Assembly: GCA_018343915.1 (NCBI GenBank) | Contig: JABRWF010000006.1 | Span: 682,001 to 746,000 of the forward strand | Source of the DNA: Agroathelia rolfsii | Lineage: Eukaryota; Basidiomycota; Agaricomycetes; Amylocorticiales; Amylocorticiaceae | Direction of reading: 5' to 3' | Length of the DNA: 64,000 nt | Part shown: piece by piece, positions 23,182 to 35,350 of the stretch | Layout: the number at the start of each line of letters is the position of its first letter | Position numbering within the stretch: position 1 is the stretch's first letter | The notes under the pieces: generated by a model | Databases searched by the model: none | Seen by the model: only the letters and a program-made list of their open reading frames with translations | What the model was told of the DNA's origin: nothing | Position numbers and translations under genes: made by a program

Positions 23182-24458
23182 TTTCCTTGTGTACTTGTAC
23201 CCTTGGGTCCCTCTCTGTGCACATGCTGTCGAGTCGAAGCTCTTTGGTTCTTGTAAAAAAGTGAAGAAAAAAGAAATCGTTACCGGTGGCGACACATCCC
23301 AGCAACCACCTATCTATCGTCAACAACCCCTATTGACATCGGCGAACCGCCGTCGTTTGTAATTTTTCAGTGAATACCACCCCTACCCCTCCTTCGTCTG
23401 CACCCTTCCCTCTATTGATTCATCTAGGCTCTTCGGTCCTGTATACTTTTCTATTACCAAGCACGTACTAGACAGTTCAGATGTATTTGTACAAGTAGAT
23501 TATCTATGACAAAGTTCCTATTTAATTCTCTTTTTCTTTCCCTCCTTTGGGGGGACCCTGGCACATAAAATAGTCTGACACTCCGGAGTTTCCCATGGGA
23601 AAGCGCCATTTCTGCTAATGCTTCTACCAACCACTTTACTTTGAGTAAAAAGGATTGGTAAAAGCGAGAATCACGTGACAATATTCTGGCAGAGAAGTAG
23701 GCGACGTGATCAGCACTTTTTACCAAAGCCTTCATCCAAAGTAGAGGGATTTGTCAAAAGGTTGACAAAACAACGTTTCCTTTTAAACATCCTCACAGTT
23801 TCAGCACTCACTGCATGCTGGTGCCGGCGCTACCCGTATGGACTTTACTAACCAGCTATTAAATCATGCCGTAGTCCAAATGAACTCTGCCATATCGTTG
23901 GGAGCATTATCCTCAATCATATGAAATATGTATGCCAGTGCTGGGTCCCTCAAGATTACTCCGCGCTCGTGCAAGTTGGCAGTAGCTAACAGATTCTGAA
24001 CCAGACTCCCGAATAGTACGATGAATTCAAGGGATAGTTCGAAACTGCCAGTGAATGCCCTAACCCTGCATCTCACCCATCACTTTACTGATTCTTAGGT
24101 CTAAAACCATTTTCCAATTTCAACCTTCTACATTTTGGCGATGCTCCTGTCAGAGCTTCATGACCCCTTGTTTTGGCCGCTCGGCATGGCTAATTACCTT
24201 GAGGCCAAACCTCGAGCTACCCATCAAAACCTGGAAATTTCTGCATTGTTCACTAGTTGCTTTGAGAATGATCTCATACAGGGACACTAACAACTGCGTG
24301 TCATTGTTGTCATCAATAAATATATGGAATAAAAGTCGTCCACCACCCTGGATAATGGTTGTGCTGACCCCACGTCGACACATTCTCTACGCCTCCTACC
24401 CATCCCTAACAACGTCTACAGTCAACAAAAATCGTTTTACTCTAAAAGATAATCGAGT
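23182..24458. other. Spacer at left border of the membrane-protein array
   Basis: About 1.3 kb from mannosyltransferase B to the first array gene. The last 40 bases before 24459 match the leaders of the next copies (see regulatory feature). The rest holds nothing that I recognise. Confidence 0.5.
24421..24458 (+). promoter_or_regulatory. Conserved 5' leader of array subfamily A
   Basis: GTCAACAAAAATCGTTTTAC and the following CTCTAAAAGATAA just before the D1 start recur before D2 (26832-26868) with few changes, and the CTCAAAGACAAACA part recurs before D3 (29656-29676). Conservation of noncoding leader suggests recent duplication or a shared control element. Confidence 0.6.
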
Positions 24459-25973
24459 ATGGCTACTGGAGCTGAAGCTGAAGGATGGACCACCGTAGTC
24501 TTGCCTCCGGCTTCCCTAATATCTGTCAGCCTAGGCCCTTTGCTTACAGGCGCGATGTTCGAACACTTTCTTCTGGGCATGATATGTTCTCAGGCAACCA
24601 CATATTTTCGCTACCATTTCAGTGATGATGGTCCATTCATTCGATCAATTGTTACCTCTCTTGTTGGCCTGAGCATTATTATTGGTATCATCAATTTGTG
24701 CGTCTGCCTGGCATAGTATATAGCCCATGCACTCACCATGCCTTACTACTAGTAGTATGTCAATATATCAGAGCACAATAGTCGGTTTCGGCGATTTTGA
24801 CAAGTTTGATTGTCAGAACTGGGCCTCATGGGCTGAGCCGGGAGTGACGGCCTTGGTAGCATTCATTGCACATACGTTCTACATCTGCCGATGTTGGGCG
24901 GTAACACGCTCTTTACCGACTACCATCTTACTAGCTCTTGGTTTGTATTCAATTTACCGGATAATTGATAAACCACTCATTGTACCCCTAATAGTTGCAC
25001 TCATTGCTTTCGCTTCTGGGATCACGTACGCTTATCCTCGCATTTTTATATGGTTTCTTGCACCTAACTGGTGTTTGTATACAATTCGACAGAGTCTCCG
25101 TTTATTCCTTTGCATTGGGCAGACTAAGCAAAATAGCCGGAGCAATGACCCCCGGCTACGTCTGGTTTCTTTCGGTATCAACGGAGTCCCCTTTCCTTGT
25201 TCAGATCTTGATGTTGACCTTACTTGGTCATCTCACAGACTAGCATGTGCGATATAACCATTGCTACTATTCTAGCTGTTTACTTCTGGCGTAGTGACAG
25301 TAATGTTCCCGGTGTCAACGTAATGCTCTCACGTCTCCGACGGACAAGCATTGAAACCGGCTCTCTCACCGCCATTTGCGCTCTCCTTAACTTGATCCTC
25401 GTGTGTAATTCTCAAAATTCAGCTTTGATCAGGAGGAATAACAATAATTTGGCCGTGTTAGTTTGTTGCCTTCGCTCCTGCAGGCTACTAGTAAGTCTCC
25501 ATTATCATCACACATTTTATTGCTTGACATCGGCTTGCTTCTAGCCTTGTATTCCAATGTCCTATGTCACATTTATACACCTTGCCAGTATTATATACTT
25601 TACTTGGTCGACAAAACTTGCGTGAGATGCTCAGCACCAGGTCGGGTATCACTGGAATTGAACAATCCTCGTATTTGTTTACTTCCGTTTTCAACCATTC
25701 GGTCTTTGTATGTCATTTACACTCGTCGTGTTCGTTCATATTGATTCTAGATCCTGATAGATGTCATCACAGGTAAAGACTACTGTGAAACACGACGCTC
25801 AAGTTGTATTGGCGGAAGATTTGCGTGCTCATTGCTACGACTTGGCTTGGGATGAAAATAGCATGGCCATGGGTCACATTCATCGCAACTCGAACTTGAA
25901 CGATCTCCCTTTTGATGTAGGCCAGGAAACAAAACACCGTCTTCCAACACAGGCTGATATAGAGGATTGGTAA
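24459..25973 (+). CDS. DUF6534-like seven-helix membrane protein, array copy D1
   Basis: Membrane protein of unknown function, first of eleven array copies. Eight exons: exon 1 MATGAEAEGWTTVVLPPASL and SLGPLLTGAMFEHFLLGMIC to IINL; exon 2 SIYQSTIVGFGDFDKFD to FYICRCWAVTRS; exon 3 VALIAFASGIT; exon 4 VSVYSFALGRLSKIAG; exon 5 CDITIATILAVYFWRSD and MLSRLRRTSIETGSLTAICA; exon 6 FVAFAPAGY; exon 7 MSHLYTLPVLYTLLGRQNLR; exon 8, a hydrophilic tail from MSSQVKTTVK to DIEDW*. The CDI-x-IA...LSRLRRTSIETG...LTA and YTLLGRQNLR order matches the DUF6534 region of Agaricomycete seven-helix proteins. About seven hydrophobic segments, roughly 330 aa. All splice sites are GT/AG and the frame is open: likely functional. 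Confidence 0.82.
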
Positions 25974-26870
25974 ATAAAGCTACCCTTCACCTCTTCAGTT
26001 GCTAGCCGTTATGACTGGCTAATCCTCAGTTCTCGCTTTCTTCTCACCATGCTGTTGTTATATTTCCTTCTGACACTTGGTCATTTCAGTTATACTACGA
26101 ATACTTAATTCTACCCTCTATACCATCTATCATTGGCTTGAGATTGGTTACATATTGTAATTTGCAATATTTCCACTTTCCCTCAGCAACCCTGAGATGT
26201 ATGTTCACTCGCTTACACCATAACATTGATTTTCATAGGCTCTCCGATCCTGCCTGTGTATATCAGTACTTTATTACTAACCAAATACTAAGCAGCTGTA
26301 TCTGCATCATGATGAGGGGATAGCATATGACACAACTATTGTTTGATTTTATCTTCACCCCGGAGTCCTTGAAATAAATAAGATATTGATTGCACATTTC
26401 AGATTCTTCATGTTCACGTAGAAACAGTAGCAGTAGCGCAAGTTACCACCGCAACACGTGACGTCCAAATGTATACGACCCATATAACTAGTAGTGTGAT
26501 CGTAATTATGTGTCCGATGTATTTGAAACAGTCACACGGATCCATTTATTTTGTCTCATCGCGTCTTGTATTTTAACGGACAGCCTGAGTAATCAACTCC
26601 GGGCTCTCTCGAATACAAGGAGTACATGTAGTCTGGATGGGCCGCCCTGCCAATGCACCCTCGAATCTCAGACTGTTTCCAAGTGTATAGCTTTCTTACA
26701 GATACAATAGCCGTCCCGGATCATTTCATGCAGGATAAAAGTCGTTTCCACCAGCCGGGTAGCGGCTGTGTTGGCCACTCATTAACACACGCTCTCTTCT
26801 ACAACTCTCATGTGTCCAGGGCAACTCCTATAGCCAACAAAAATCATTTTACTCTAGAAGACAAACAAAT
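25974..26870. other. Array spacer D1-D2
   Basis: About 900 bases of AT-rich sequence; it ends with the conserved subfamily A leader. No gene or element recognised. Confidence 0.5.
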
Positions 26871-28349
26871 ATGACGGCTCAAGGATGGTCTACTGCTATT
26901 GTACCTTCAATTTCCCTGGTGTCTATTAGCCTAGGCCCTTTACCCACGGGCGTGATGATTGAGCATCTTGTCTTGGGCATAGTATGCTCTCAGACGGCCA
27001 CATATTTTCGTCATCATTTCAGTAATGATGGCCTATTCATCCGATCAATTGTTACCTCTCTTGCTGTTCTCAACATCCTCATTGGTATCATGAACCTGTA
27101 CATCCGCTTGCTAATAACCGAGTCGTTGAGATACTAACTTATATATTTTACTACGCTTTGGTAGTCTATCGATATATCGGTCCACGGTATTAGCTTTTGG
27201 GGATTTCGATAAATATGATCGTCTGGACTGGGCCTCGTGGGCTGGACCGGGGGTGACCGCCTTGGTGGCCCTGGTTGCACATACGTTCTACATATGCCGA
27301 TGTTGGACAGTAACACGTTCTTTACCCATCCTTATTTTCCTAATCATTGGTTTGTATTCTCTTGCCCGGATATTTGGCCAATTACTCACTGTGGTCTTGA
27401 TAGTCGCATTCCTTGCTTTTGCTTCTGGAATTACGTACGTTCACCCTGTGATGTTATTCGATGGTTCACTGAATTCATGCTTTTGTATACTGTTTGATAG
27501 TGTTTCCATTTTCTGCTTTGTGCTAGGGAGACTAAGTAAAATAGCTAAAGCAATAACCCCCTGCTACCTCTGTTTTCTTTCGGTATCAAAGTGATTTCTT
27601 CTTTCAAGTTATTTGGACCCTCATGTTGGCCTTACTTGGCCGCTCAATAGACTAGCATGTGTGGTATAAGCATTGCTACTATTCTAGCTATCCACTTCTG
27701 GCGTAGTGATAACGGTGTTCCGTGTGTTAACGCAATGCTTTCACGTCTTAGACGGACGAACATCGAAACCGGCACTCTCACAGCTACTTGTGCCCTCCTA
27801 AACCTGATTCTCGTGCGTAATCCTATTTTTTCAGTATCATTAAGGGATACAACTACGATGTAAACACGACAGTTTGCTACCCTAGCTCCTGCGAGCTACT
27901 AGTAAGTCCTCATAATTATGGCTCGGACAGCACGCCTTGTAGCTTGATGTTGACCTGTTGGTAGCCTTTTGGTCCAGTGTTCCATGTCACATATATATAC
28001 TTTATCAGTATTATATAGATTGCTTGGCCAACAGGATTTGCGTGAGATTCTTGGCACTGGGACAGGCACCCTTGTCAATGGGCTCACACATGCCTCATTT
28101 CCGTCCTTGGACTTTCATTTTTTTGTGGGTCCCTTGAAGAAGGTGCTTTCTTTTGTATTGTTTAACGTCTCATACATGTTATTACGGAAGAAGAATATTA
28201 TGCAATGCAAGGCTCAGAATATACCGATGGAAGACGCCGGCGGTCATTGTGATGACTTAGCCCAGGCCATGGATGCAAACGGCATAGCTATACGTCGCAT
28301 TGACCATAACTCGGACGATTCTCCTTCTAACACGGACCTAGAAACATAG
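26871..28349 (+). CDS. DUF6534-like membrane protein, array copy D2
   Basis: Same eight-exon plan as D1. Exon 1 MTAQGWSTAIVPSISLVSIS to GIMNL; exon 2 SIYRSTVLAFGDFDKYD, ASWAGPGVTALVALVAHTFY and ICRCWTVTRS; exon 3 VAFLAFASGIT; exon 4 VSIFCFVLGRLSKIAKAITP; exon 5 CGISIATILAIHFW, MLSRLRRTNIETGTLTATCA; exon 6 FATLAPASY; exon 7 MSHIYTLSVLYRLLGQQDLR; tail ending DSPSNTDLET* at 28349. Exon 5 begins CGI rather than the usual CDI, losing the acidic residue conserved in D1 and most others. The tail HC-x-DLA and N-S spacing resembles D1's. No stop or frameshift found. Confidence 0.8.
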
Positions 28350-29678
28350 AGTAACAGCAACTGAAAACGATCCTCGCTTCCTCACTGGCTTACCATTATG
28401 ACTATCTTTTTTCCACCCTCTCTTAGGTCTCTTTCCTATTGTTCTATTGCCTTATGATATTTTGATATCCTAACTATCTTTATACTTGGTTTCACTCCCA
28501 TTTATCCATGATCATCCCAACATTAGGTGCATCTTGTTTGAAATATAAATACTCGCCTGTTCTTGACAACCTTCCAGGCGTTTGTTTGTTATAGACTGAG
28601 ACTGACACCGCTATAGTAATAATCCAATCATGATGCTTCCCTATAATTATATCATAGCTTTGAGTCCTGCTACATTGTGATATAAGGCGAGCTGCATATT
28701 CTGTTACTAGTGGTATCAATGTCTTATAATAAATAAGAGAATTACATACTTGTGAATCCAGATGAAGTTCAGAGCAGATCTGAGTACCCGAGCTGCAGAG
28801 TTGCCCTGAGAAACTTACCGCGACAAATGAATTTATAGAACTCTTACGTTCTTCATGAGTCATGACCAGCAGCGAACAGTATTTCTAATTTTTAATAGTT
28901 CTCGTGAATGCTTTGAATCCTATATGCCGTCTTGAATTGGTAAATTTTAATGATTACATCCGGGTCGTGCAGGCAGTACGTGCAAAAAATCGAGATGGAT
29001 TGGTTTTAATTGTCCAAACGCTTTGGAATCTTTTGTCTTGGCGTAGATATTGCCAACATATCATATATTTTTTAATCCATAAATTGATACATTTGAATTT
29101 ACAGCTTCGAACGCCACTGGCACTGAGGCCTGAGGACTTGGAATTGGAGGAGATGGAGTCCAAACTTGCCGTTTACGCCAGACGCAAGTCTGAGCCTGAG
29201 TGAGGCGCAATCCCGGCGGGCTGTCCAGAGTTGACTGGCTACTGGCAATAGAAACGAGCTATAAATGTGCATTTATACCGTCCCTGATCTCTACTACCCT
29301 AAATTGGCATATATAGGCGCTCTTTATTGTCTACATTTATCAAGACTTTGATGTGTTTCAGCAACAGCTTCTTTCACTGGCACTCGCTGGCTCAAGCATA
29401 CTCAAGAATCAACTCAAAAACTCTAAGGCTCATGATTGGGACTAGTCTAGTCTCTCCTTTCGACCACCGTTAGGTTATGCTCCCTTTACCATCCCTGTCC
29501 TAATAGCAAGAGTATATATGAAATCCTTTATATCACCCTAAGTCACAGCTGCGTTAATCCCTCATCGAAAAACACCCCCTTCAAGTTTCTCCTCCCCCTC
29601 TCTTACATACAGACGACTGTGCCGGATTGCCTTCATAGGCGACACAAGCTACTCTCTCAAAGACAAACATCTAATAGT
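28350..29678. other. Array spacer D2-D3 with an orphan exon-like frame
   Basis: About 1.3 kb. A plus-strand frame at 28904-29203 (99 aa) ends in a charged, codon-like stretch EDLELEEMESKLAVYARRKS before TGA. It could be a captured exon or a small gene, but I recognise no family. The rest is AT-rich. Confidence 0.4.
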
Positions 29679-30820
29679 ATGGCTGCTGAAGGATGGTCTA
29701 CCATGATCTTGTCTCCGGCTTCTACAATGTCTACCAGCTTAGGTCCTTTGCTCACAGGCATAATAACTGAACAACTTATTCTGGGTATCGTATGCTCTCA
29801 GGCAGCCACATATTTTCGCCACCACTTCAGTCGTGATGGCCGATTCATCCGATCAATTGTTACCTCTCTTATTGTCCTCAACATAGCTCTTGGTGCTATT
29901 GACTTCTTCGTCTGCATATCGGAGAATCTTCCAAATAATGATCTATCTAATTACCATTTCTTCGCAGTGTAGCAATCTACCGGACCACAGTACTTTACTT
30001 TGGCAATTTTGAAGAATTTGATCTTCAAGGTTGGACCACATGGGCTGAACCAGGCCTAACTGCCTTAGTAGCCTTCATTGCACACATTCTATATCTCCTT
30101 GTGTTGGGCGGTAACGCATTCTTTATCCACCGTCATTTCCTTGACCCTTGGCTCGTGCCTGCGCTTGTTTGCCCAGATATTTGGGTAGTTGCTCATAGTG
30201 CTCTCGATAGTTGCGCTCCTTGCTTTCGCCTCCGGAATCACGCATGTTTGTCTTAATTGATTTATATCTTTGTACGCGCTAACTATCTATCTGACAGAGT
30301 ATCTGGTTCCTGCTTTGTGCTGGGCAGGTCGAGTAAAATAGCTGGCGTAATGACTCCTGGCTATGCCGGTGTGTCTTGGGTAACACCTTCTGTTGCTCAA
30401 GGCTAGCCAACTTGTTACCAGTCTTTTGGTCCAATACTCCATGTCTCGTTTATATACACTATCTGTGTTGTATACATTGCTTGGTCGGGAAGACTTGCGT
30501 GAGATTCTCGGCACTGAGGCGGGTACCTTTGTCACCGGACTCGGTCAATCTTCACCTCTATTCACCTCTGTTCTCATATATTCAATTTTGGTGCGTCGTC
30601 TGCATTTATTAGCTTCTTCACACTGATTCAATATTACACTGTATTTGTCGATATATGCTAGGATCGGCGCACGACACAGCGCTCAGAGCATATAGGTCAT
30701 GTTATAACTCGGTCCAGAATGTAAACATCATAGGCATGTATTATTTGGCACATGAATAGCTCAGATGATTTCCTCCCTAGTAGCGAAGCTCTGTCTTCCC
30801 ATACTGGTATAGAGGAATAG
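29679..30820 (+). pseudogene. DUF6534-like array copy D3, broken
   Basis: Subfamily A copy with several lesions. Exon 1 is intact (MAAEGWSTMILSPASTMSTS...) but its 5' splice site reads CTTCGTCTGC where paralogues have GTGCGTCTGC, so the usual donor GT is lost. Exon 2 runs normally to AFIAH, then two bases are missing relative to D1/D2, shifting the frame (30081 region). The exon 3 donor is GCATGT instead of GTACGT. Exons 5 and 6, carrying the LSRLRR...ETG core, are absent: the end of exon 4 (TPGYAG) is followed within about 60 bases by exon 7 (MSRLYTLSVLYTLLGREDLR). A decayed tail can be followed to about 30820. Confidence 0.8.
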
Positions 30821-31150
30821 TGGCTCCGGATAAGGAGTCATCTCTTCATTAGCTCGCGGCAATCCCTGCCTACCAGTGATATTCAATTCTCACTACCTCC
30901 CCTCCTTGGTATTATTACATCGCTTCATAGTACCTGTTGTTCTGAAACTTATTCAAGTTTACCACTCTCCATTATTCATGGCCAGCTTAAAATTGTTTCT
31001 GCGACAACATGTGTTCATCTTCTCTGGTTTAATTACCATCACTCAGATAAATCATGGCTATCATTAGTATTGTTTTTTCGTGCTGTAATTTAGCTTTTGC
31101 TTAAAACAGGTTATGGTATCTAACCAGCTTTCTTTTGCTTACCGGTACTA

Positions 31151-31794
31151 CAGTTCCGGACAAGCAAAGGCAACAATCCCGGCTTATGTCCCGAAAAAGG
31201 GAGGCTGATTATTGAAAACGGGCGCAATCGACTCCTTTTCAATTGCTGACGACAGTAGTATCAGTTACACCATCTAAATCTGACAAAAATTTCCAAGCTC
31301 TAAAAATTTTGGCGGCGGTCAAAAAAATAGATAGTTTTTAGGAAAATTTGTCTTTAGCCTCTTCTCGTCATTGTGAACAGCATGGTGCTGAAAAGTAAAA
31401 ATTAAACATTCATATAAAACTAGTATTGTAGCACGTGATGAGCCAAACTGGCCCTCAAGTGTGGCTGTGCAAAAATTGCACGTGATTAAAGGTAGCATAT
31501 AACTGCTGTAATAAGTAATATCATTGGTTACATTGACTTTAAGCGCTGTTTTTAGACCATCTGTGCATCTGATGTACCGCCTGAGATAAAATCTTCTACA
31601 AAAACTACTATATATGTTGTGAAAAGTTTTGGCCAAAATTTGGCGGCGGCCAAAAAATAAGCGGAAAAACTTCGGAAGTGTATTTTTGAGCGTATTCCAC
31701 CTTTGGGAGCTCAGGCTCAGTCCCAAGTTGACTTTGTTAAAAATGGATTTTTGGCTGAGAAATTTGAATTGTTGCCTTCGCTTGTCCGGAACTG
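31151..31794. mobile_element. Non-autonomous Tc1/mariner-like element (MITE)
   Basis: The left end CAGTTCCGGACAAGCAAAGG continues CAACAAT; the right end is its reverse complement with one mismatch (GTTGCCTTCGCTTGTCCGGA then ACTG), so terminal inverted repeats are about 27 bp. Both ends abut TA (31149-31150 and 31795-31796), the Tc1/mariner target duplication. The inside (644 bp in all) has no transposase frame; a GGCGGCGG(T/C)CAAAAAA motif occurs twice in direct orientation at 31310-31327 and 31640-31657. Confidence 0.75.
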
Positions 31795-32504
31795 TAGTGC
31801 CTCGTGATGAGTCAGTATTCGGAAAAAGTTGTATAACAAATCTGGAGTAACTAGAGTACTCGGACTCTTTAGAGCCGTCCTAAGAAACTTCCGGCCGAAG
31901 GTAAATTCACTGTCTGGCACTGGCAACTGAAACTACTGATAATGTACTTGTCACCAATTTTCCCGGATTCTATGTTGTACGGGTGGCCTGTCATTTGTTA
32001 TACTGTCTTTTTGGGAGTATATACAAATCTATGCAAGCACAAGTATCGCTTCTATCCCAACTCGTTCCTGCCTTCAGGCCCTATGAGTTTCGGCTTTAAG
32101 ATTGCTCATGCTACCGGTCGGGTGGCGGCGCTGTCAAGAACTGAGGCGTTAGTTACGATATGCCTCGGGACTTGAGCTTGAGAAGGGCCGAAATCACGAT
32201 GCAGTCGATTTAGCCAACACTACTGGCGTGGTGATACTAACTATTACCAGTCTACTGTAATATTCTATACAAGAAGTGCTGACTATTAGTACCTCGACTT
32301 CTTCAGCGCCTCAATTTATCGGAGGTACAAAAGAAGTCATCTGAGTCCTACATTAATCTCATTCTGCCAAGTTTACCTCAATCCTGATACGGGCTTTTAT
32401 TGGTGTGAGCTTGACATTCTCCAAAGAAGTTATGGTAGCCGACCTATTGCCCAGCTGTTCCATTTGTTTTCGGTACTACATTCCGGGTCCTGATGGAGTT
32501 AGAC

Positions 32505-32514
32505 TACCCTGCAT
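32505..32514 (+). promoter_or_regulatory. Upstream TACCCTGCAT motif of array copies
   Basis: TACCCTGCAT lies 170 bases before the D4 start. The same word occurs before D5 (35181), D6 (37511), with one change before D9 (47371, TACCCTGCAC) and as CACCCTGCAT before D8 (42918), in the last three about 230 bases from the start codon. A candidate regulatory site or remnant of the duplicated promoter. Confidence 0.5.
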
Positions 32515-32674
32515 CAACGCCCTGTACTCATCATGACTATTGAGGATATCTATATAACTCTCCACATTGTCCCGAACTGCGTTTTTGAGAGCTTCTTTCC
32601 CATCCCATATTTCATGAACGCTAAATAACGCCTTGGTAAACGCACATTATTGCGTACTCACAGAAAAGGCTATA

Positions 32675-34189
32675 ATGATGGATCAGGCTCAGACTGATAG
32701 GTGGTCTACCGTTATATTGCCGCCTGTCTCCTCGGTAACTACTAGCTTGGGCCCCATGCTCACGGGCATGATGCTTGAGCAACTTGTGCTGGGCATCGTA
32801 TGCTTGCAGACGTGCACATATTTTTGCTACCACTTTAGCAACGATGACTTGTTTAACCGGTCGATTGTTACCTCTCTTGTTGTCTTGAACATATTGCTCG
32901 GCGCTGTAGACCTGTACGTCCATTTTTAGTGCGTAGCGGTATTGTGATCCCGGATTTTCACTTCACTGTGCTCTGACAGAACATCGATCTACCAGAGCAC
33001 AGTCGTTAGCTTTGGCGATTTAAATAAATTTGATCTCCAAGGCTGGACTACTTGGGCTGAGCCAGGTCTGACAGCCTTAGTGGCTCTAATCGCTCATGTA
33101 TTCTACATTTGTCGCTGCTGGGCGGTTACGCGCTCGTTGGTGCTTGCTATTCTTCTGGGATCTGGTATGTCATATTTGATATTCTAGTATGTGGTTAGTC
33201 TAATCGTATATATGCTTCATAATCACTGGCAGTTGCCCTCACCGCTATCGCTTCCGGGATCAGGTATGCATGTGCTTCTGCACAAGTCTGTTCCCATGCG
33301 TAACATATTCATATTTATGGCTCTTCTCAGCGTTTCGATCATTTGTTTCAAACTAGGAAGGTTTAGTAGAATAGCTGGAGTTACAACCCCGAGCTATGTC
33401 TGGCTTCTTTCAGTAAGTTTAGCTCACTGGAATCATCCCGATTAGACTCAAGGCTTACAGTGGAAAATCTCTTTGTAATAGACAAGCATCTTAGACGTGT
33501 TTATTTCCATCACTTTGGCCATCTACTTCTGGCGTCGGGATACCCTCTTACGTAGTACAAGCGCCATGCTGTCTCGCCTTCGACGAACAACAATCGAAAC
33601 TGGGTTGCTCACTGCCATTTGCGCTATATTGAACTTAGTTTTGGTACATATATTTTTTTGATCTTTTCTCACGAGCGGAATGCTGACTACGTCTACAGTT
33701 TACCACCCTGGCTCCCAAGGGATATTAGTAAGTCCAAGCCCTGCATAGAGGATTCATCACGCAGTAATTAATAATCAAGACAATAGTCTTCTAGTTCAGT
33801 ACTCTATGTCCCATATTTACACATTTTCTGTGTTACATACTCTTCTCATGCGGCAGGAACTGCGCAATATCCTTAGTGAGGGCTCGGGAACGTTTGTCAC
33901 TGGCTTCTCTCAGACCTCTTCTCTGTTCGCAGGGGTTCAGTTCAATGTAAGTCCTTATTGTCGGCATATCTTTGCTCTTACTCTTGAAATATTTTCTAAC
34001 TGTTTACCTTACTAGGTGAATCGAACAGTACATAGTACTGTTGGCGCACGCATAGCAAGAGATAGTCCTTACGAGAACGATTGCACAAACGCTATTCCCC
34101 TGCAATACACTACTGGCGGCGTTTCCCATGCTCAAGAAATTGGGGGTATCAAGACTCCTGCTAAAGCCTGGTCAATCTCGTCTATCTGA
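32675..34189 (+). CDS. DUF6534-like membrane protein, array copy D4
   Basis: Intact eight-exon member, the most divergent of subfamily A. Start at 32675 or the next codon (MMDQAQTDRWSTVILPPVSS), SLGPMLTGMMLEQLVLGIVC, YFCYHFSNDDLF; exon 2 SIYQSTVVSFGDFNKFD and FYICRCWAVTRSLV; exon 3 VALTAIASGI; exon 4 VSIICFKLGRFSRIAGVTTP; exon 5 ILDVFISITLAIYFWRRDTL, MLSRLRRTTIETGLLTAICA; exon 6 FTTLAPKGY; exon 7 MSHIYTFSVLHTLLMRQELR; tail VNRTVHSTVGARIARD to AWSISSI* at 34189. The tail has no visible likeness to those of other copies. Exon 5 begins ILDV in place of CD-x-I. Confidence 0.8.
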
Positions 34190-35350
34190 TTACTATTTCA
34201 ATCCCATCTTCATTATTACATCACACCTCTGGTCAGGCTGAAATCTCAATATTTATGCTCACGTTTATTCACATCTCAATATTTGCCACTTAATTCGGCA
34301 TTTAGACGATTTCGCCATGACCAGATATCACTGGTACAAACTCAGTATTCATGACTACTAGAAACCAACCTACGATTTATTGTAATGGCTTATATAAAGC
34401 TTTATGCCTACATTGTAGCCACCAGTGTGTATTCAATACTCAATTCAATTGTCTATTCTATGGCAATCTGATTTCAAGGCAGAGTTATGGATACTCGCAG
34501 TTCTCAAAAGTTTCCGTAGATTACGTCAGCTATCCACAATCCAAGCTTATATCCTTCGACAAATTAGTATCTCCCTTGATGTTTCACGCTGGTCAAAAAA
34601 ATCACTGGCACCATTAATTAGAGGTGTAGCGCTATACAGAAGCTAAAAAAGTATTTATACTATGCGTTTTGGTAGGTAAAATATAGTATCAAAGACGAAG
34701 GTGGCTGAGCGTGGCTACCACGTGATCTACAGAAACTTTTGAGAACCGCGAGTATATTGTCATGGCAACCAGGCTTTCGATTCGGCTGGGAGTAAAGAGG
34801 AAGCAATTACATAATCCGGCTGCGCCGAGATCTCAGTTGGTGATCGGTTAGCTAAATTCAAGTACCAGTACAGAGATGTACCATGTCTGATAGAAGGCGA
34901 TTAGGGATCCCAAAGCTATTCTCACTAGCTCACTAACGCATAATCTATCACAAAATAAAAGCACTCTCACAGTCAAAGACTGCGCTACTCACAACCATGT
35001 CCAACCATGTCACGTACACATATTAACCTAGGCCTAGGCTAACCCGCACAAATGAGTGTTGCTCTGGCATGCACCACGATGACGTCTAATGATTTGATTG
35101 TGTCAGTATGCTGCTCAGGCCTTCAAATTACGCCTGGACCCTCTATCTTGCGGCCCAAGGCTTCCATTATCGAGACTGTCTACCCTGCATCTTGATGTCA
35201 CGAATCGACTTACGATCATACCACCGGCGGCGTCACTGTCATTGATTGGGTGCATGCCCCGTGCCCAACTTGAATTTGGGTTGTATCAGGATTTATCGGA
35301 CTGAGAGGTATGCTCATATTTACCGAGCTTACCTGTTCTATCAATCGCAG
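34190..35350. other. Array spacer D4-D5
   Basis: About 1.15 kb of AT-rich sequence. From about 35160 it matches the upstream region of D6 (TACCCTGCAT and flanks), but the first two exons expected after it are missing. Confidence 0.5.

Larger units (their letters stand above)
30821..32674. other. Array spacer D3-D4 with a MITE
   Basis: About 1.85 kb. It holds the TA-flanked element at 31151-31794 and, at 32505-32514, the upstream TACCCTGCAT motif of D4. A short stretch around 32430-32490 resembles 31110-31165, which suggests a local duplication. Confidence 0.5.

Noticed and set aside
31942..32175. Open frame right of the MITE as a possible transposase or gene fragment
   Set aside because: No recognisable motif and AT-driven hydrophobic composition; no conserved counterpart elsewhere in the array.
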